From Chloroflexus sp. (GTDB lineage: Bacteria; Chloroflexota; Anaerolineae; Anaerolineales; Villigracilaceae): 36,842 nt of DNA. The DNA lies in NCBI GenBank assembly GCA_020723995.1, contig DYHT01000016.1, positions 1 through 36,842 on the forward strand, in the 5' to 3' direction. Position 1 is the first letter of the stretch. Each line of letters starts with the position of its first letter. This document shows, piece after piece, positions 6,337-13,419 of the stretch. The position numbers were made by a program, and so were the translations under genes. The notes below the pieces were generated by a model. It saw only the letters and a program-made list of their open reading frames with translations, did not search any database and was not told where the DNA came from.

Positions 6337-8431
6337 ATCTATCGCGAATGATGCCCTGCAAACCGCTCTGGACGGCAACGCCGAGAAGCGCGTCAAGGGA
6401 TGCCTAGCCGCTTTCGCCTCGCTGCCCGATCACCAGGAACGCCGCCAGCGTGCCTATGCCGTCCGCGCCGAGGTCATCGCCCATCTGGACGAATATCTGG
6501 CGCAGTTCATCGCCAAAGTTTCGAAAAATGGCATCACCGTCCACCGCGCCCAGGATGCCGCGGAAGCTGTCAAAATCGTTTTGAAAATTATCGCGGATTC
6601 GCCATGGAGACGCAAGGAGCACGGAGAAAATCAAAATAATATCCCCGTTCATCTCCGTTCATCTGCGGTGAATTCTCCTCCCCTGGTTGCCAAATCCAAA
6701 TCCATGGTCTCCGAGGAGATCAATCTCAACCACGCCCTCGCGGCGGCTGGTATCCACGTCGTGGAGACTGATTTGGGTGAATACATCGTCCAATTGCGCG
6801 GCGAGCGGCCATCACATATCATCACGCCGGCTGTCCACCTGCGCCGCGGCGATGTCGGGCAGCTCTTCCACGAAAAACTGGGCATCCCCTATACCGAAGA
6901 CATCCCGACCCTCACCAATACCGCCCGCAAAGTTCTGCGCGCAGTCTTCCTGACCGCCGACGTGGGCCTCTCCGGGATCAACTTCGGCGTGGCCGAGAGT
7001 GGCACGTTGTGCATCGTCACCAACGAGGGCAACGGGCGCATGTGTACCACCATCCCGCCCGTCCACATCGCGCTGATGGGCATGGAGCGCCTCGTCCCAA
7101 CGCTGGACGACCTGGCGCTGATGCTCTCGCTCCTACCGCGCTCGGCCACTGGCCAGAAACTGAGCGTGTACACCAACCTGATTCACTCACCAAAACGTGA
7201 AACTGATGCAGATGGCCCACGAGAACGTCATCTAATTATCCTCGACAATGGACGATCTGCCATCCGCTATTCGCTATTAGCCGAATCGCTTTACTGCATC
7301 CGCTGCGGAGCGTGCCTGAACGCCTGCCCGGTCTTCCGCGAGATCGGCGGACATGCTTACGTCGGCGCGGATGGGAGCATCGCCCCCTACCCCGGCCCGA
7401 TTGGCTCGGTCATCTCGCCAGGGTTGTTTGGCTGTGAAAATTACGGACACCTGGCCCAGGCTTCGTCGCTGTGCGGGGCGTGTAAAGAGGCCTGCCCGGT
7501 GGATATTGATTTGCCGGGGCTGTTGCTGCGCGTAAGAGCGGGCGAAGAAACGCGACCCCCAAAAATCGGGGGCGAGAGACGCGAAGAACGCGAGGATGAA
7601 AAGAAAAAAGAGGGGATTGGACTACCCTTCGCGCTCAAACTTGGACTGCGCGCCTTCCGCCTCGCCGCACGGACCCCGCGCCTGTTCGCCGTTATGCAGC
7701 GCGTTGGAGGCTTCCTCAGCCGGATCTACTCCCCGCGTTCCGCCTATATGCGCGCACCCGTCTTCACGGGCTGGGGCTTCAGCAAAGATTTTCCGCGACT
7801 GGCGGTGAAACCATTTCGGGCGCGCTGGAGGAAAATAAACCGCGACCCCCAAAGAACGGGGGCAAGAGGCGCGAAGGACGCGCAGGAAAATATAAAAAAG
7901 AAAAACGAACTTCGCGCCCTTCGCGACTTCGCGGTTCGAAGCTCATTGACCGATCAATTCGCCGAAGAGCTGGCTGCCCTCGGCGGGGCCGCCTATCGCG
8001 TCTCAGAAAAGGAATTGCCCGGTAAACTGGCCGAGTTCTTCCAAACGCGTGGGATTGACCGCGTTTTCGTAGACGAGGTAGGGTCACGATATGTCAAAGG
8101 CATCTCCCTTGTTCGCGCACCAGATTCAGATGTCCGGGCAGGCATCACCGGCGCGCTGGCCGGAATTGCCGAGACCGGGTCGCTGGTCATCATCGCAGGC
8201 GCGGGTAAACCGCTGACCGCTTCACTACTGCCCGAAATCCACATCGCCATTCTAAAAACGTCCGAGATATATGCCAGCCTCCCGCAGGTTCTAAACCTGC
8301 GGGAGGTTAGAGAAGCCGCGACAGGCATCCTCATCACCGGCCCATCGCGCACAGCAGATATAGAAATGACACTGACCATTGGCGTCCACGGGCCGGGTGA
8401 ACTGCATGTCTTTTTGATTGATAATCCATGA
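6302..8431 (+). CDS. lutB: LutB-LutC fusion protein, lactate oxidation, riddled with in-frame repeats
   Basis: This 709-residue protein joins the LutB Fe-S subunit (about 1-470) to a LutC/LUD domain (about 530-709), normally two separate proteins. LutB landmarks are VAKSKSMVSEEINLN, the glycine-rich FGVAESGTL stretch, and two 4Fe-4S motifs, CIRCGACLNACP near residue 334 and CGACKEACPVDI near 395. The LUD part has GITGALAGIAETGSLV and GPSRTADIEMTLTIGVHGP. The ATG at 6302 is preferred to a TTG one codon earlier; GGAG lies about 8 bases upstream, inside lutA. Four foreign-looking low-complexity segments interrupt the homologous blocks, near residues 100-125, 416-438, 513-545 and 659-669. Each corresponds to a DNA repeat that keeps the frame. 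The linker of the fusion is itself mostly repeat. Whether the protein folds and works is unknown, but every core motif is kept. Confidence 0.9.
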   Translation: MAVKTFRSRIRESIANDALQTALDGNAEKRVKGCLAAFASLPDHQERRQRAYAVRAEVIAHLDEYLAQFIAKVSKNGITVHRAQDAAEAVKIVLKIIADSPWRRKEHGENQNNIPVHLRSSAVNSPPLVAKSKSMVSEEINLNHALAAAGIHVVETDLGEYIVQLRGERPSHIITPAVHLRRGDVGQLFHEKLGIPYTEDIPTLTNTARKVLRAVFLTADVGLSGINFGVAESGTLCIVTNEGNGRMCTTIPPVHIALMGMERLVPTLDDLALMLSLLPRSATGQKLSVYTNLIHSPKRETDADGPRERHLIILDNGRSAIRYSLLAESLYCIRCGACLNACPVFREIGGHAYVGADGSIAPYPGPIGSVISPGLFGCENYGHLAQASSLCGACKEACPVDIDLPGLLLRVRAGEETRPPKIGGERREEREDEKKKEGIGLPFALKLGLRAFRLAARTPRLFAVMQRVGGFLSRIYSPRSAYMRAPVFTGWGFSKDFPRLAVKPFRARWRKINRDPQRTGARGAKDAQENIKKKNELRALRDFAVRSSLTDQFAEELAALGGAAYRVSEKELPGKLAEFFQTRGIDRVFVDEVGSRYVKGISLVRAPDSDVRAGITGALAGIAETGSLVIIAGAGKPLTASLLPEIHIAILKTSEIYASLPQVLNLREVREAATGILITGPSRTADIEMTLTIGVHGPGELHVFLIDNP
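6605..6675. repeat. In-frame repeat in the LutB region, with three decamers
   Basis: A stretch coding for residues about 102-125 separates two well-conserved LutB blocks. Its 3' part is three tandem decamers beginning ATCCCCGTTC at 6641-6670. Its 5' part has the spaced motifs GGAG and CGGAGA, partly complementary to the decamers. Related LutB proteins have only a few residues here, as far as I recall the family. Confidence 0.6.
7548..7613. repeat. Dispersed repeat, copy 1, inside lutB-lutC
   Basis: The stretch starts CGCGACCCCCAAAAATCGGG and continues into a GCGAAG-rich, A-rich tail. It is about 80% identical by eye to copy 2 at 7838, but is read in a different reading frame. It encodes a charged Arg/Glu/Lys linker after the second LutB Fe-S motif. 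Confidence 0.75.
7838..7936. repeat. Dispersed repeat, copy 2, with inverted arms, inside lutB-lutC
   Basis: The element is bounded by AACCGCGA (7838-7845) and its complement TCGCGGTT (7929-7936), with further complementary GCGAAG/CTTCGC blocks inside. The left half matches copy 1 at 7548. The right half consists of three CTTCGCG units at 7910-7934. It encodes most of the linker between the LutB and LutC domains. Confidence 0.75.
8278..8306. repeat. Perfect 13-bp hairpin inside the LUD domain of lutB-lutC
   Basis: CCTCCCGCAGGTT (8278-8290) and its exact complement (8294-8306) flank a 3-base loop. It is in frame and encodes LPQVLNLREV in a predicted surface loop just before the GPSRTADIE motif. 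In the mRNA it would be a very stable hairpin inside the coding region. Confidence 0.85.
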
Positions 8432-8454
8432 TGTTCCGGCAGTTGAAGAGTAAC

Positions 8455-8516
8455 GCGACATTCATATCGCCCACCCTGCGATATTCGTGTCGCCCACCCT
8501 GCGACATAAATGTCGC
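8455..8516. repeat. Phased array of three 16-bp palindromes with identical spacers
   Basis: Three palindromes of form GCGAYATNNRTRTCGC lie at 8455-8470, 8478-8493 and 8501-8516. They are separated by the identical 7-base spacer CCACCCT at 8471-8477 and 8494-8500, giving an exact period of 23. The third unit, GCGACATAAATGTCGC, is a perfect palindrome. The array lies 23 bases after lutB-lutC and before the convergent surE remnant. It could be an array of binding sites for a dimeric protein, a REP-type element or an mRNA 3'-end structure. Confidence 0.85.
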
Positions 8517-8545
8517 AATACGGGATTCATCATAACATCCTGGAA

Positions 8546-8899
8546 TTACAATTTCCACCTCTTCATCTTTTCCAGCGCCTCACGCGCCGTCAAATCCAGT
8601 TGCAGTGGTGTGATCGAGACGTAACCGGCCTTCAGCGCGCCGAAGTCGGTGCCCTCTTCCAGAACGCCGGTGGGAGCCTCGCCGCCGATCCAGTAGTACG
8701 GACGCCCGCGCGGGTCAGTCCGGCGGACGAGTTCATCTCGGTAGACGCGCAATCTCTGGCGGGTGATGACGAATCCCTTGAGTTGATCTTCCGCCAGGTA
8801 CGGCACGTTGACATTGAAAAGGACGCCCTCGGGCAGGCCATTGGTCATTACCTTTTCCACCACGCGGCGGGCGATGCTCGCTGCAGTGCGGTAATCCAG
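8546..8899 (-). pseudogene. surE: SurE 3' remnant (5'-nucleotidase), N-terminal half deleted
   Basis: About 117 residues read as the C-terminal part of SurE, from DYRTAASIARRVVEKV through GLPEGVLFNVNVP, DPRGRPYYWIGG, EEGTDFGALKAGYVSITPLQLDLT to the stop. SurE is normally about 250 residues, and the catalytic metal site (the N-terminal DD pair, a Ser and an Asn) lies in the missing half. Upstream of about 8899 the sequence turns abruptly into an unrelated gene that enters in another frame. The remnant therefore has no start of its own apart from internal methionines and should be inactive. A deletion that joined two genes explains it; an assembly misjoin is possible. Confidence 0.85.
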
Positions 8900-9230
8900 C
8901 TTCTTCGGCCTCCAAACCCATTTTACGCAGTTTGCGGCGAAATTTCTTGACCTTCTCCATCAAGTCTATCAACTCGCCTTCCTGCGGCTCACTGAATTCT
9001 TCAGGTATCGCCGCATGCGCCTGATAGAGCGCATGTTCCATGCCCTCATTGTGATCTACACCGCGCTCTTCCTTGAAACGCTCGTCCGCCAGCACGCTCG
9101 CAGTGAATTCCTCCAGCGAAGGCGCGCCGTGCGCCGCAAACCACTCATTCCACATCTTTTTGATGGGGACGATAATTTCATCGTCCTTTTCAAGATAAGC
9201 GTGGACCCATTTCAGCAGTTCAGCAACCAT
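8733..9230 (-). CDS. Hybrid open frame: unrecognised protein running out of frame into surE
   Basis: The first 110 or so residues (9230 to about 8900) look like a real protein. They are rich in Glu, Lys and Trp and largely helical, with DDEIIVPIKKMWNEWF near residue 17 and EEFTASVLADERFKEE near 40. A canonical GAGGAGG ribosome-binding site lies 6 bases before the ATG at 9230. I do not recognise the family. From about residue 111 the frame crosses the junction into surE DNA in the wrong frame, and the last 55 residues are meaningless. The original 3' end of this gene is thus lost. The 5' part may still be expressed as a small protein with a junk tail. Confidence 0.55.
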   Translation of the reverse strand: MVAELLKWVHAYLEKDDEIIVPIKKMWNEWFAAHGAPSLEEFTASVLADERFKEERGVDHNEGMEHALYQAHAAIPEEFSEPQEGELIDLMEKVKKFRRKLRKMGLEAEEAGLPHCSEHRPPRGGKGNDQWPARGRPFQCQRAVPGGRSTQGIRHHPPEIARLPR

Positions 9231-9248
9231 AAGTACCTCCTCTACACT

Positions 9249-9331
9249 TCAATCGCTGCATCCGGCGGGATAGAATCCCGCCCTACGTCAATCGCTGCAT
9301 CCGGCGGGATAGAATCCCGCCCTACGTCAAT
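9249..9331. repeat. Two exact 39-bp tandem repeats containing a GGCGGGAT hairpin
   Basis: Units at 9249-9287 and 9288-9326 are identical and are followed by the first 5 bases of a third. Each contains the perfect hairpin GGCGGGAT, AGA, ATCCCGCC (9264-9282 and 9303-9321) and ends in CCCTACG. The third, partial unit supplies the TGA stop codon of glpD. Related hairpins occur at 27794-27864. Confidence 0.9.
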
Positions 9332-10910
9332 GCGGCGGTGAGTAATACTCCTGCCAGGTTTTTTGATAAGCAGATTCTTCCTGTATCCAACGCTCATCAT
9401 CCCAGCCCAATTCCGGCTGGACGATGGCGCGTATCTTTGCCATCTCTTTCAACCCGCCGCCGGGCAAAACAATCCCCAGCCGCACACGCCGCAGCAGCAA
9501 ATCATCCAAATGGACCACACCCTCGGCGCGCGCCGCCCAGCGCAGCTCGGCCCACAACGATGGGCTGGGGGCGATGGTTTTCAGTTCGCCCGGATGCGCA
9601 GCCTCAGCCATGTTGCAGGCCTCGTTTCCATAGCGTCCGAGCAAGCGCAGACGCAGTTCGGGCGGGATATCGCAAACCGTCGCCTCGGATGGCAGCGGGT
9701 CGAGGACGCGCTCGTCGCGGCCCAGGCGCGGGTGTTGCGGCAGGGCGGCGCGTACGGCGCGCAGCGCGGTCTGCGCCATCAGCCGGAAGGTGGTCAGCTT
9801 GCCGCCGCTGACCGTCAGCAAGCCGGCTTCGTTCCACAGCACGAACTCACGCGACTCCTTCGACGGCTCCGCCTTGCCGGTATCCACCACCGCCCGCACA
9901 CCCGCCAGCGTGGATTGCACCTCCGCCAGCGACAGGCCCAGCCCTGGAAAAGCGTGCGTGACAGAATCCATCAGGTATTCGGCTTCCCCTTCCGAAATAT
10001 GCAGATTGGTGGCCGGGCCGGAAGCCTGATCCACATCCGTCGTGCCGACCAGCGTGACACCTTCCCACGGAAAGATAAAAACCGGCCGCCCATCTTTGGG
10101 ATGCAAAAAGGTGACGGCGCGCGTCAGCGGAAGTTTGGCGGATGGGAAAAAGATATGGCTGCCGCGTAGGATGCGCAGACGCGCCGGGCAGCCAAGATGA
10201 TCACGCATCTCATCTGCCCAGGCGCCCGTGGCGTTGATCACGACCCGGGCGCGCACTTCAGCGGTCCGTTGTCCATTGTCCATCGTCATATCTCGGACTG
10301 CCACCCCCGCCACCTGCCCATCCTGCCGTTTGAGCAGCCCTTCCACACAACCATAGTTCAGCGCCAACGCGGCGTCCTTGGTCGCTTCCAAAATCACGCG
10401 CAGGACCAGACGGGCATCGTCGGTCTGGGCGTCGAAATACCGGTAGCCGGAGAGCATGTCCGGCGAGGTCAGTTGCGGGCATAAGCCGCGCAGGCTGTCG
10501 GGCGGATGGTAGGCATGATTCCACTTGAACGCCAGCAAGTCGTACAGGCTTAACCCGAAACCGAAGACCCACCACGGGATTTTATCGCCGCGGAAATTGG
10601 CCATCAGGAATGGCAAGGGTGTGACTAGGCCGCGGCCTTCTTTCAGCAGCCGCTCGCGCTCATGCACCGACTCGTAGGTCAGCTTTATCTGCGCGTTTCT
10701 CAAATATCGCAGGCCGCCATGCACCAACTTCGAAGAGCGGCTGGAGGTGCCGGAGGCGAAGTCGTGCGCCTCAAACAGCACCGCCCGCAAACCGGCGCGC
10801 GCCGCCTCACGCAAAATACCCGCGCCGGTGATGCCTCCGCCGATGATGATGAGGTCGAATTCGCCATCGAGTTGTGACCAGACTTTTTCGCGCCAGCCTT
10901 GTGTCCACAT
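9327..10910 (-). CDS. glpD: Aerobic-type glycerol-3-phosphate dehydrogenase
   Basis: This 527-residue FAD enzyme oxidises glycerol-3-phosphate to dihydroxyacetone phosphate at the membrane and passes electrons to quinones. The dinucleotide-binding motif IIGGGITGAGILREAA begins near residue 20 and is followed by ASGTSSRSSKLVHGGLRYL, the GlpD substrate/FAD block. RGSHIFFPSAKLPL, FIFPWEGVTLVGTTD and SGGKLTTFRLMA are further family blocks. The C-terminal alpha domain (about 390-520) is present. The ATG at 10910 is chosen because the next 20 upstream codons would be encoded by a heptamer array rather than by protein sequence. A second heptamer array (10263-10290) lies in frame and encodes part of MTMDNGQRTAEV near residue 212. 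It is the last gene of the minus-strand group with the AGPS-like enzyme. Confidence 0.95.
   Translation of the reverse strand: MWTQGWREKVWSQLDGEFDLIIIGGGITGAGILREAARAGLRAVLFEAHDFASGTSSRSSKLVHGGLRYLRNAQIKLTYESVHERERLLKEGRGLVTPLPFLMANFRGDKIPWWVFGFGLSLYDLLAFKWNHAYHPPDSLRGLCPQLTSPDMLSGYRYFDAQTDDARLVLRVILEATKDAALALNYGCVEGLLKRQDGQVAGVAVRDMTMDNGQRTAEVRARVVINATGAWADEMRDHLGCPARLRILRGSHIFFPSAKLPLTRAVTFLHPKDGRPVFIFPWEGVTLVGTTDVDQASGPATNLHISEGEAEYLMDSVTHAFPGLGLSLAEVQSTLAGVRAVVDTGKAEPSKESREFVLWNEAGLLTVSGGKLTTFRLMAQTALRAVRAALPQHPRLGRDERVLDPLPSEATVCDIPPELRLRLLGRYGNEACNMAEAAHPGELKTIAPSPSLWAELRWAARAEGVVHLDDLLLRRVRLGIVLPGGGLKEMAKIRAIVQPELGWDDERWIQEESAYQKTWQEYYSPPH
10263..10290. repeat. Four in-frame heptamers inside glpD
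   Basis: GGTCCGT, TGTCCAT, TGTCCAT and CGTCATA run with period 7 on the plus strand. Read in glpD they give a short polar segment between two conserved beta strands, where GlpD proteins vary in length. Confidence 0.65.
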
Positions 10911-10920
10911 AAGAAGTGTC

Positions 10921-10962
10921 CGTAAATCGCAATTCGTAATTCGTAAATCGTAATGCGTAATC
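10921..10962. repeat. Six tandem heptamers of the CGTAATT type
   Basis: Six consecutive 7-base units of consensus CGTAAWN lie exactly in register, just upstream of glpD and 11 bases after the end of the thioredoxin-like gene. Variation falls mostly at the last two positions of the unit. The array occupies almost the whole gap between the two genes and would be transcribed with them. Confidence 0.85.
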
Positions 10963-10973
10963 GCGCCCGACAA

Positions 10974-11240
10974 TCAGGCCTGTAACGCTTCACGCAGCCA
11001 GCCAACAACCTCATCCTTCGATGGGAAACTCCCGCTGCAGACCAATTTCTCGTTGATCACCAGGCTGGGCAGGACCAGCACAAAGGCATACTTTCCAATC
11101 TGGCTCGGGTCGTTGATCTCGGCGATCTCAACTGGCAGATCGGGGTATTGGGCCTGCAATTCGTTCTGAGCAGAAAGGACGATGCGTCTGACCGCGTAAC
11201 GCTCGGGATGTCGAAGGCCAAGGATTTTGATGTTAACCAC
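10974..11240 (-). CDS. Small thioredoxin-fold-like protein lacking the CxxC motif
   Basis: This 88-residue protein starts at a GTG preceded 9 bases upstream by GGAGG, which sits in the last codons of the AGPS-like gene, so translation is probably coupled. The pattern (strand KILGL, helix YAVRRIVLSAQNELQAQY, strand VEIAEIND, then FVLVLPSLVINEKLVCSGSFPS and a final helix) resembles small thioredoxin/glutaredoxin-fold proteins including the cis-Pro (VLPSLVINEK). Where such proteins have CxxC, this one has RHPERY, and its only cysteine is in VCSGSFP. It is therefore unlikely to be a dithiol oxidoreductase. It may be a structural or regulatory partner of the flavoenzymes on either side; the function is unknown. 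Confidence 0.7.
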   Translation of the reverse strand: MVNIKILGLRHPERYAVRRIVLSAQNELQAQYPDLPVEIAEINDPSQIGKYAFVLVLPSLVINEKLVCSGSFPSKDEVVGWLREALQA

Positions 11241-11244
11241 GAAG

Positions 11245-12888
11245 TTAATCCTCCAAAAGTTTTCCCGGGTTGAGCAGGCCCTCAGGGTCAAGGCTGCGTC
11301 GCACCGATTCCAGCATCTGCATACCCAGTTCACCTTTTTCGGCTGCCAGATAGGGGGCGTGGTCGAGGCCGACGCCATGTTGGTGGCTGATTGTCCCCCC
11401 GTGTGCCATGATGACCCGGCTGGCGGCGCCTTTGAGTACCTGCCAGTGGCGCAGAGTTTCATCCGCATCGGCAAGGCGACGATAAAGATAAGTCACGTAG
11501 ATACCCGCGCCATCTTTATATACGTGCGAGAGGTGGGCAAAAGCCAGCACGCGCTCGCCGATGCCTTGCCCTGAGCTGCCAGGCTGAGCCTGTCGACGCC
11601 CTGTCGAAGGGTCTACCAGGCCGGCGCGGATGACCTGCTGTGTTTCTTCCGCAGTTGCCATTACGTTCGCCCACGGCAGGGCGGTTTCGAGCGTATCCAA
11701 CGCGTAACCGCGTTCCCAAAGCGTATTGCGCAAATAGGGTGTGCGGAAGCGCGACTTGCGCCACAGCTCACCGATGACCGTGCCGGTCAGCAGGCCGCCA
11801 TGTTCCCGGATCACGGCGCTGGCCTGACGATAGGCCTGCCGCGCCATCCCCCGGCTGCCGGTCACCCCGAAGACGAGCAGGCAGCGCGCCTCGCCATAGC
11901 GCAACGTCTGCAGGCCGCGCTCAGCCCATTTCACCAGATTTTCCTTACCCGCCAGGGCCAGCGTGGTGGTCGTCTCCAGGGCATTGGACAAGCGCAACAT
12001 GGATACGCCAATGCCGTTCTGGGCGATTGCGCGCAGCGCGGCGACGCCCGGCTCCCAATCGTGAAAAAAGGCCGCATGGAATGACTCGCTTTCCGGCACG
12101 CGCCGGACACGCAGCGTGGCGCGCGTCAGCACGCCCAGGCGTCCTTCCGAGCCGAGCAGGAGCTGCTTCATATCCGGCCCGGCGGCCGAAGCGGGATGCG
12201 GAGGCAGCTCCAGCGCGCCGAGCGGCGTCTCCACGTGGCCGCCGACGAACAGGTTCTCGATGCGGCCGTAGTAGTAGGATTGCTGCCCGCTGGAGCGCGT
12301 CGCGATCCAGCCGCCCAGGGTGGAAAATTCAAAAGATTGGGGAAAGTGACCGAGTGTATAGCCGCGCGCCTGAAGTTGCCTTTCAAGCTCCGGCCCGGTC
12401 ACACCCGCCTCGAAGGTCGCCAGGCGGCTGGTCTCGTCCAGGTTGAGCAGGCGGTTGAGGCGCGACAGGTCGAGGGTCAGGAGCGGCGTCTCACCGGGCA
12501 GCGGGTTGATATGCCCGACCACGCTCGTCCCGCCGCCGTAGGGGATCAGGCGCGTTCCGCTGTGGCGGGCGTAATCCAGCACGGCGCGTATGTCCTCCTC
12601 GCAAGCCGGGTAGGCCACGCCATCCGGGAAGATGTTCACTCGCCCGGAGCGCAGAGCGATCCAATCCGGCAGAGATTGTCCACGCGCATGGCGCAGGCGT
12701 TCTTCGGGATCAGTGGAAATCAGAGGATGAGGGGCAAGGCGGGAAGGGGGAAGCGCAGCCAGCACCTGCTCGATGGCCGCATCGGGCAGGCACGCACCTT
12801 CGCCGACCTGTTCCGCCAGGTAGCGCGCCGCAGAGTCAGGCAAAGGATAGGATATGTTTTCTTCGCCCCAGCCATTCCAGCGTTTCAT
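11245..12888 (-). CDS. AGPS-like FAD-binding oxidase (alkyldihydroxyacetonephosphate synthase family)
   Basis: This 547-residue flavoprotein has an N-terminal FAD_binding_4 (VAO-type) domain, with the FAD block IPYGGGTSVVGH near residue 117, and a C-terminal FAD-oxidase_C domain. RWNGWGEE at the start and AHGGTISHQHGVGLDHAPYL near the end are typical of the alkylglycerone-phosphate synthase branch. The AGPS active-site triple histidine reads HQH here, so a Gln replaces the middle His. AGPS makes ether-lipid precursors from acyl-DHAP; bacterial relatives also include sugar-acid and D-lactate-type oxidases, so the substrate is open. I start at the ATG at 12888, with GAGGTG about 7 bases upstream. 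A repeat (about 11567-11615) adds an in-frame Pro/Ser/Gln-rich insert (VDPSTGRRQAQPGSSGQ). GlpD, two genes downstream, produces DHAP, which fits an ether-lipid link but does not prove it. Confidence 0.82.
   Translation of the reverse strand: MKRWNGWGEENISYPLPDSAARYLAEQVGEGACLPDAAIEQVLAALPPSRLAPHPLISTDPEERLRHARGQSLPDWIALRSGRVNIFPDGVAYPACEEDIRAVLDYARHSGTRLIPYGGGTSVVGHINPLPGETPLLTLDLSRLNRLLNLDETSRLATFEAGVTGPELERQLQARGYTLGHFPQSFEFSTLGGWIATRSSGQQSYYYGRIENLFVGGHVETPLGALELPPHPASAAGPDMKQLLLGSEGRLGVLTRATLRVRRVPESESFHAAFFHDWEPGVAALRAIAQNGIGVSMLRLSNALETTTTLALAGKENLVKWAERGLQTLRYGEARCLLVFGVTGSRGMARQAYRQASAVIREHGGLLTGTVIGELWRKSRFRTPYLRNTLWERGYALDTLETALPWANVMATAEETQQVIRAGLVDPSTGRRQAQPGSSGQGIGERVLAFAHLSHVYKDGAGIYVTYLYRRLADADETLRHWQVLKGAASRVIMAHGGTISHQHGVGLDHAPYLAAEKGELGMQMLESVRRSLDPEGLLNPGKLLED
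11567..11615. repeat. In-frame repeat in the AGPS-like gene
   Basis: The stretch contains CTGAGCCTGTCGACGCCCTG and a partly complementary CCTGTCGAAGGG. Its content resembles the dispersed bacterial repeats built around CCCTTCGACAGG. It encodes an insertion of about 17 residues between a conserved helix and the conserved AFAHLSHVYKDG strand. Confidence 0.6.
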
Positions 12889-13079
12889 GCACAGCACCTC
12901 ATCAGTAGGTCATCCTGTGTGCCAAAGATCACTTGAATTCTACACTGCCAGTTGAGGAGACCTCCGGTCGCGTATGTGTCAGGGCTTCGCAGCGAGCCTT
13001 CGGCGTGAGCTCAGACAAACGCTCAGGCGAACCTGAGACAACTGCGAGTCGTAGCGTCAATTTTGGTCGAGGTATCTCG

Positions 13080-13343
13080 TTAAACTTGGACGAAATTTAC
13101 CACCGGCACCACAAAAATCGTGGCGCGCTTTTCGCTTTCGGCAACGGGGCCGCATTTCTCGCGCATCAATTTGATGGCGGCGTCCACCTGCTCGTCGTAC
13201 ACGCCGATGAGCAGGGTGGCCACGCCGCGCCGCAGCAGGCTGCCGGTGGAGGCGATACGCGTCACGCGAAATTCGGCCGCGGTCAGGGCCTGGGTAACGG
13301 CATCAGAGTCAGCATCACGCAGAATGGCAATGATCAGTTTCAT
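13080..13343 (-). CDS. P-II-like protein, DarA/PstA (DUF970) family, short paralogue
   Basis: This 87-residue protein belongs to the P-II-like c-di-AMP receptor family (DarA/PstA/YaaQ), which forms trimers in the cytoplasm. The N-terminal MKLIIAILRDADSDAVTQAL and the block STGSLLRRGVATLLIG are diagnostic. Against the c-di-AMP-binding pattern it keeps the RVT segment (residues equivalent to Arg26 and Thr28 of the S. aureus protein) but changes GGFL to GSLL and the following Asn to Val. It is also about 25 residues shorter than the family because the loop before the last strand is cut down. Binding is therefore uncertain. It follows its longer paralogue after 76 bases that hold a short palindromic repeat. 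The 190 bases after it, up to the AGPS-like start, show only weak inverted motifs. Confidence 0.85.
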   Translation of the reverse strand: MKLIIAILRDADSDAVTQALTAAEFRVTRIASTGSLLRRGVATLLIGVYDEQVDAAIKLMREKCGPVAESEKRATIFVVPVVNFVQV

Positions 13344-13419
13344 GGCTTAAACTCCTTCCACGTACGGCGCACTTTGCCCCCTTCGGGGATCTCCGAGAAG
13401 TGCGTCACACTTCATTTCG

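Noticed and set aside
7500-7960. Frameshift between lutB and lutC
   Set aside because: One continuous frame carries all LutB and LUD motifs. The odd segments are in-frame repeats, so the gene is a fusion and not frame-broken.
8455-8516. CRISPR-like spacing of repeats and spacers
   Set aside because: The units are only 16 bp and palindromic, and the spacers are 7 bp and identical. CRISPR spacers differ and are about 30 bp or longer. No cas genes are present.
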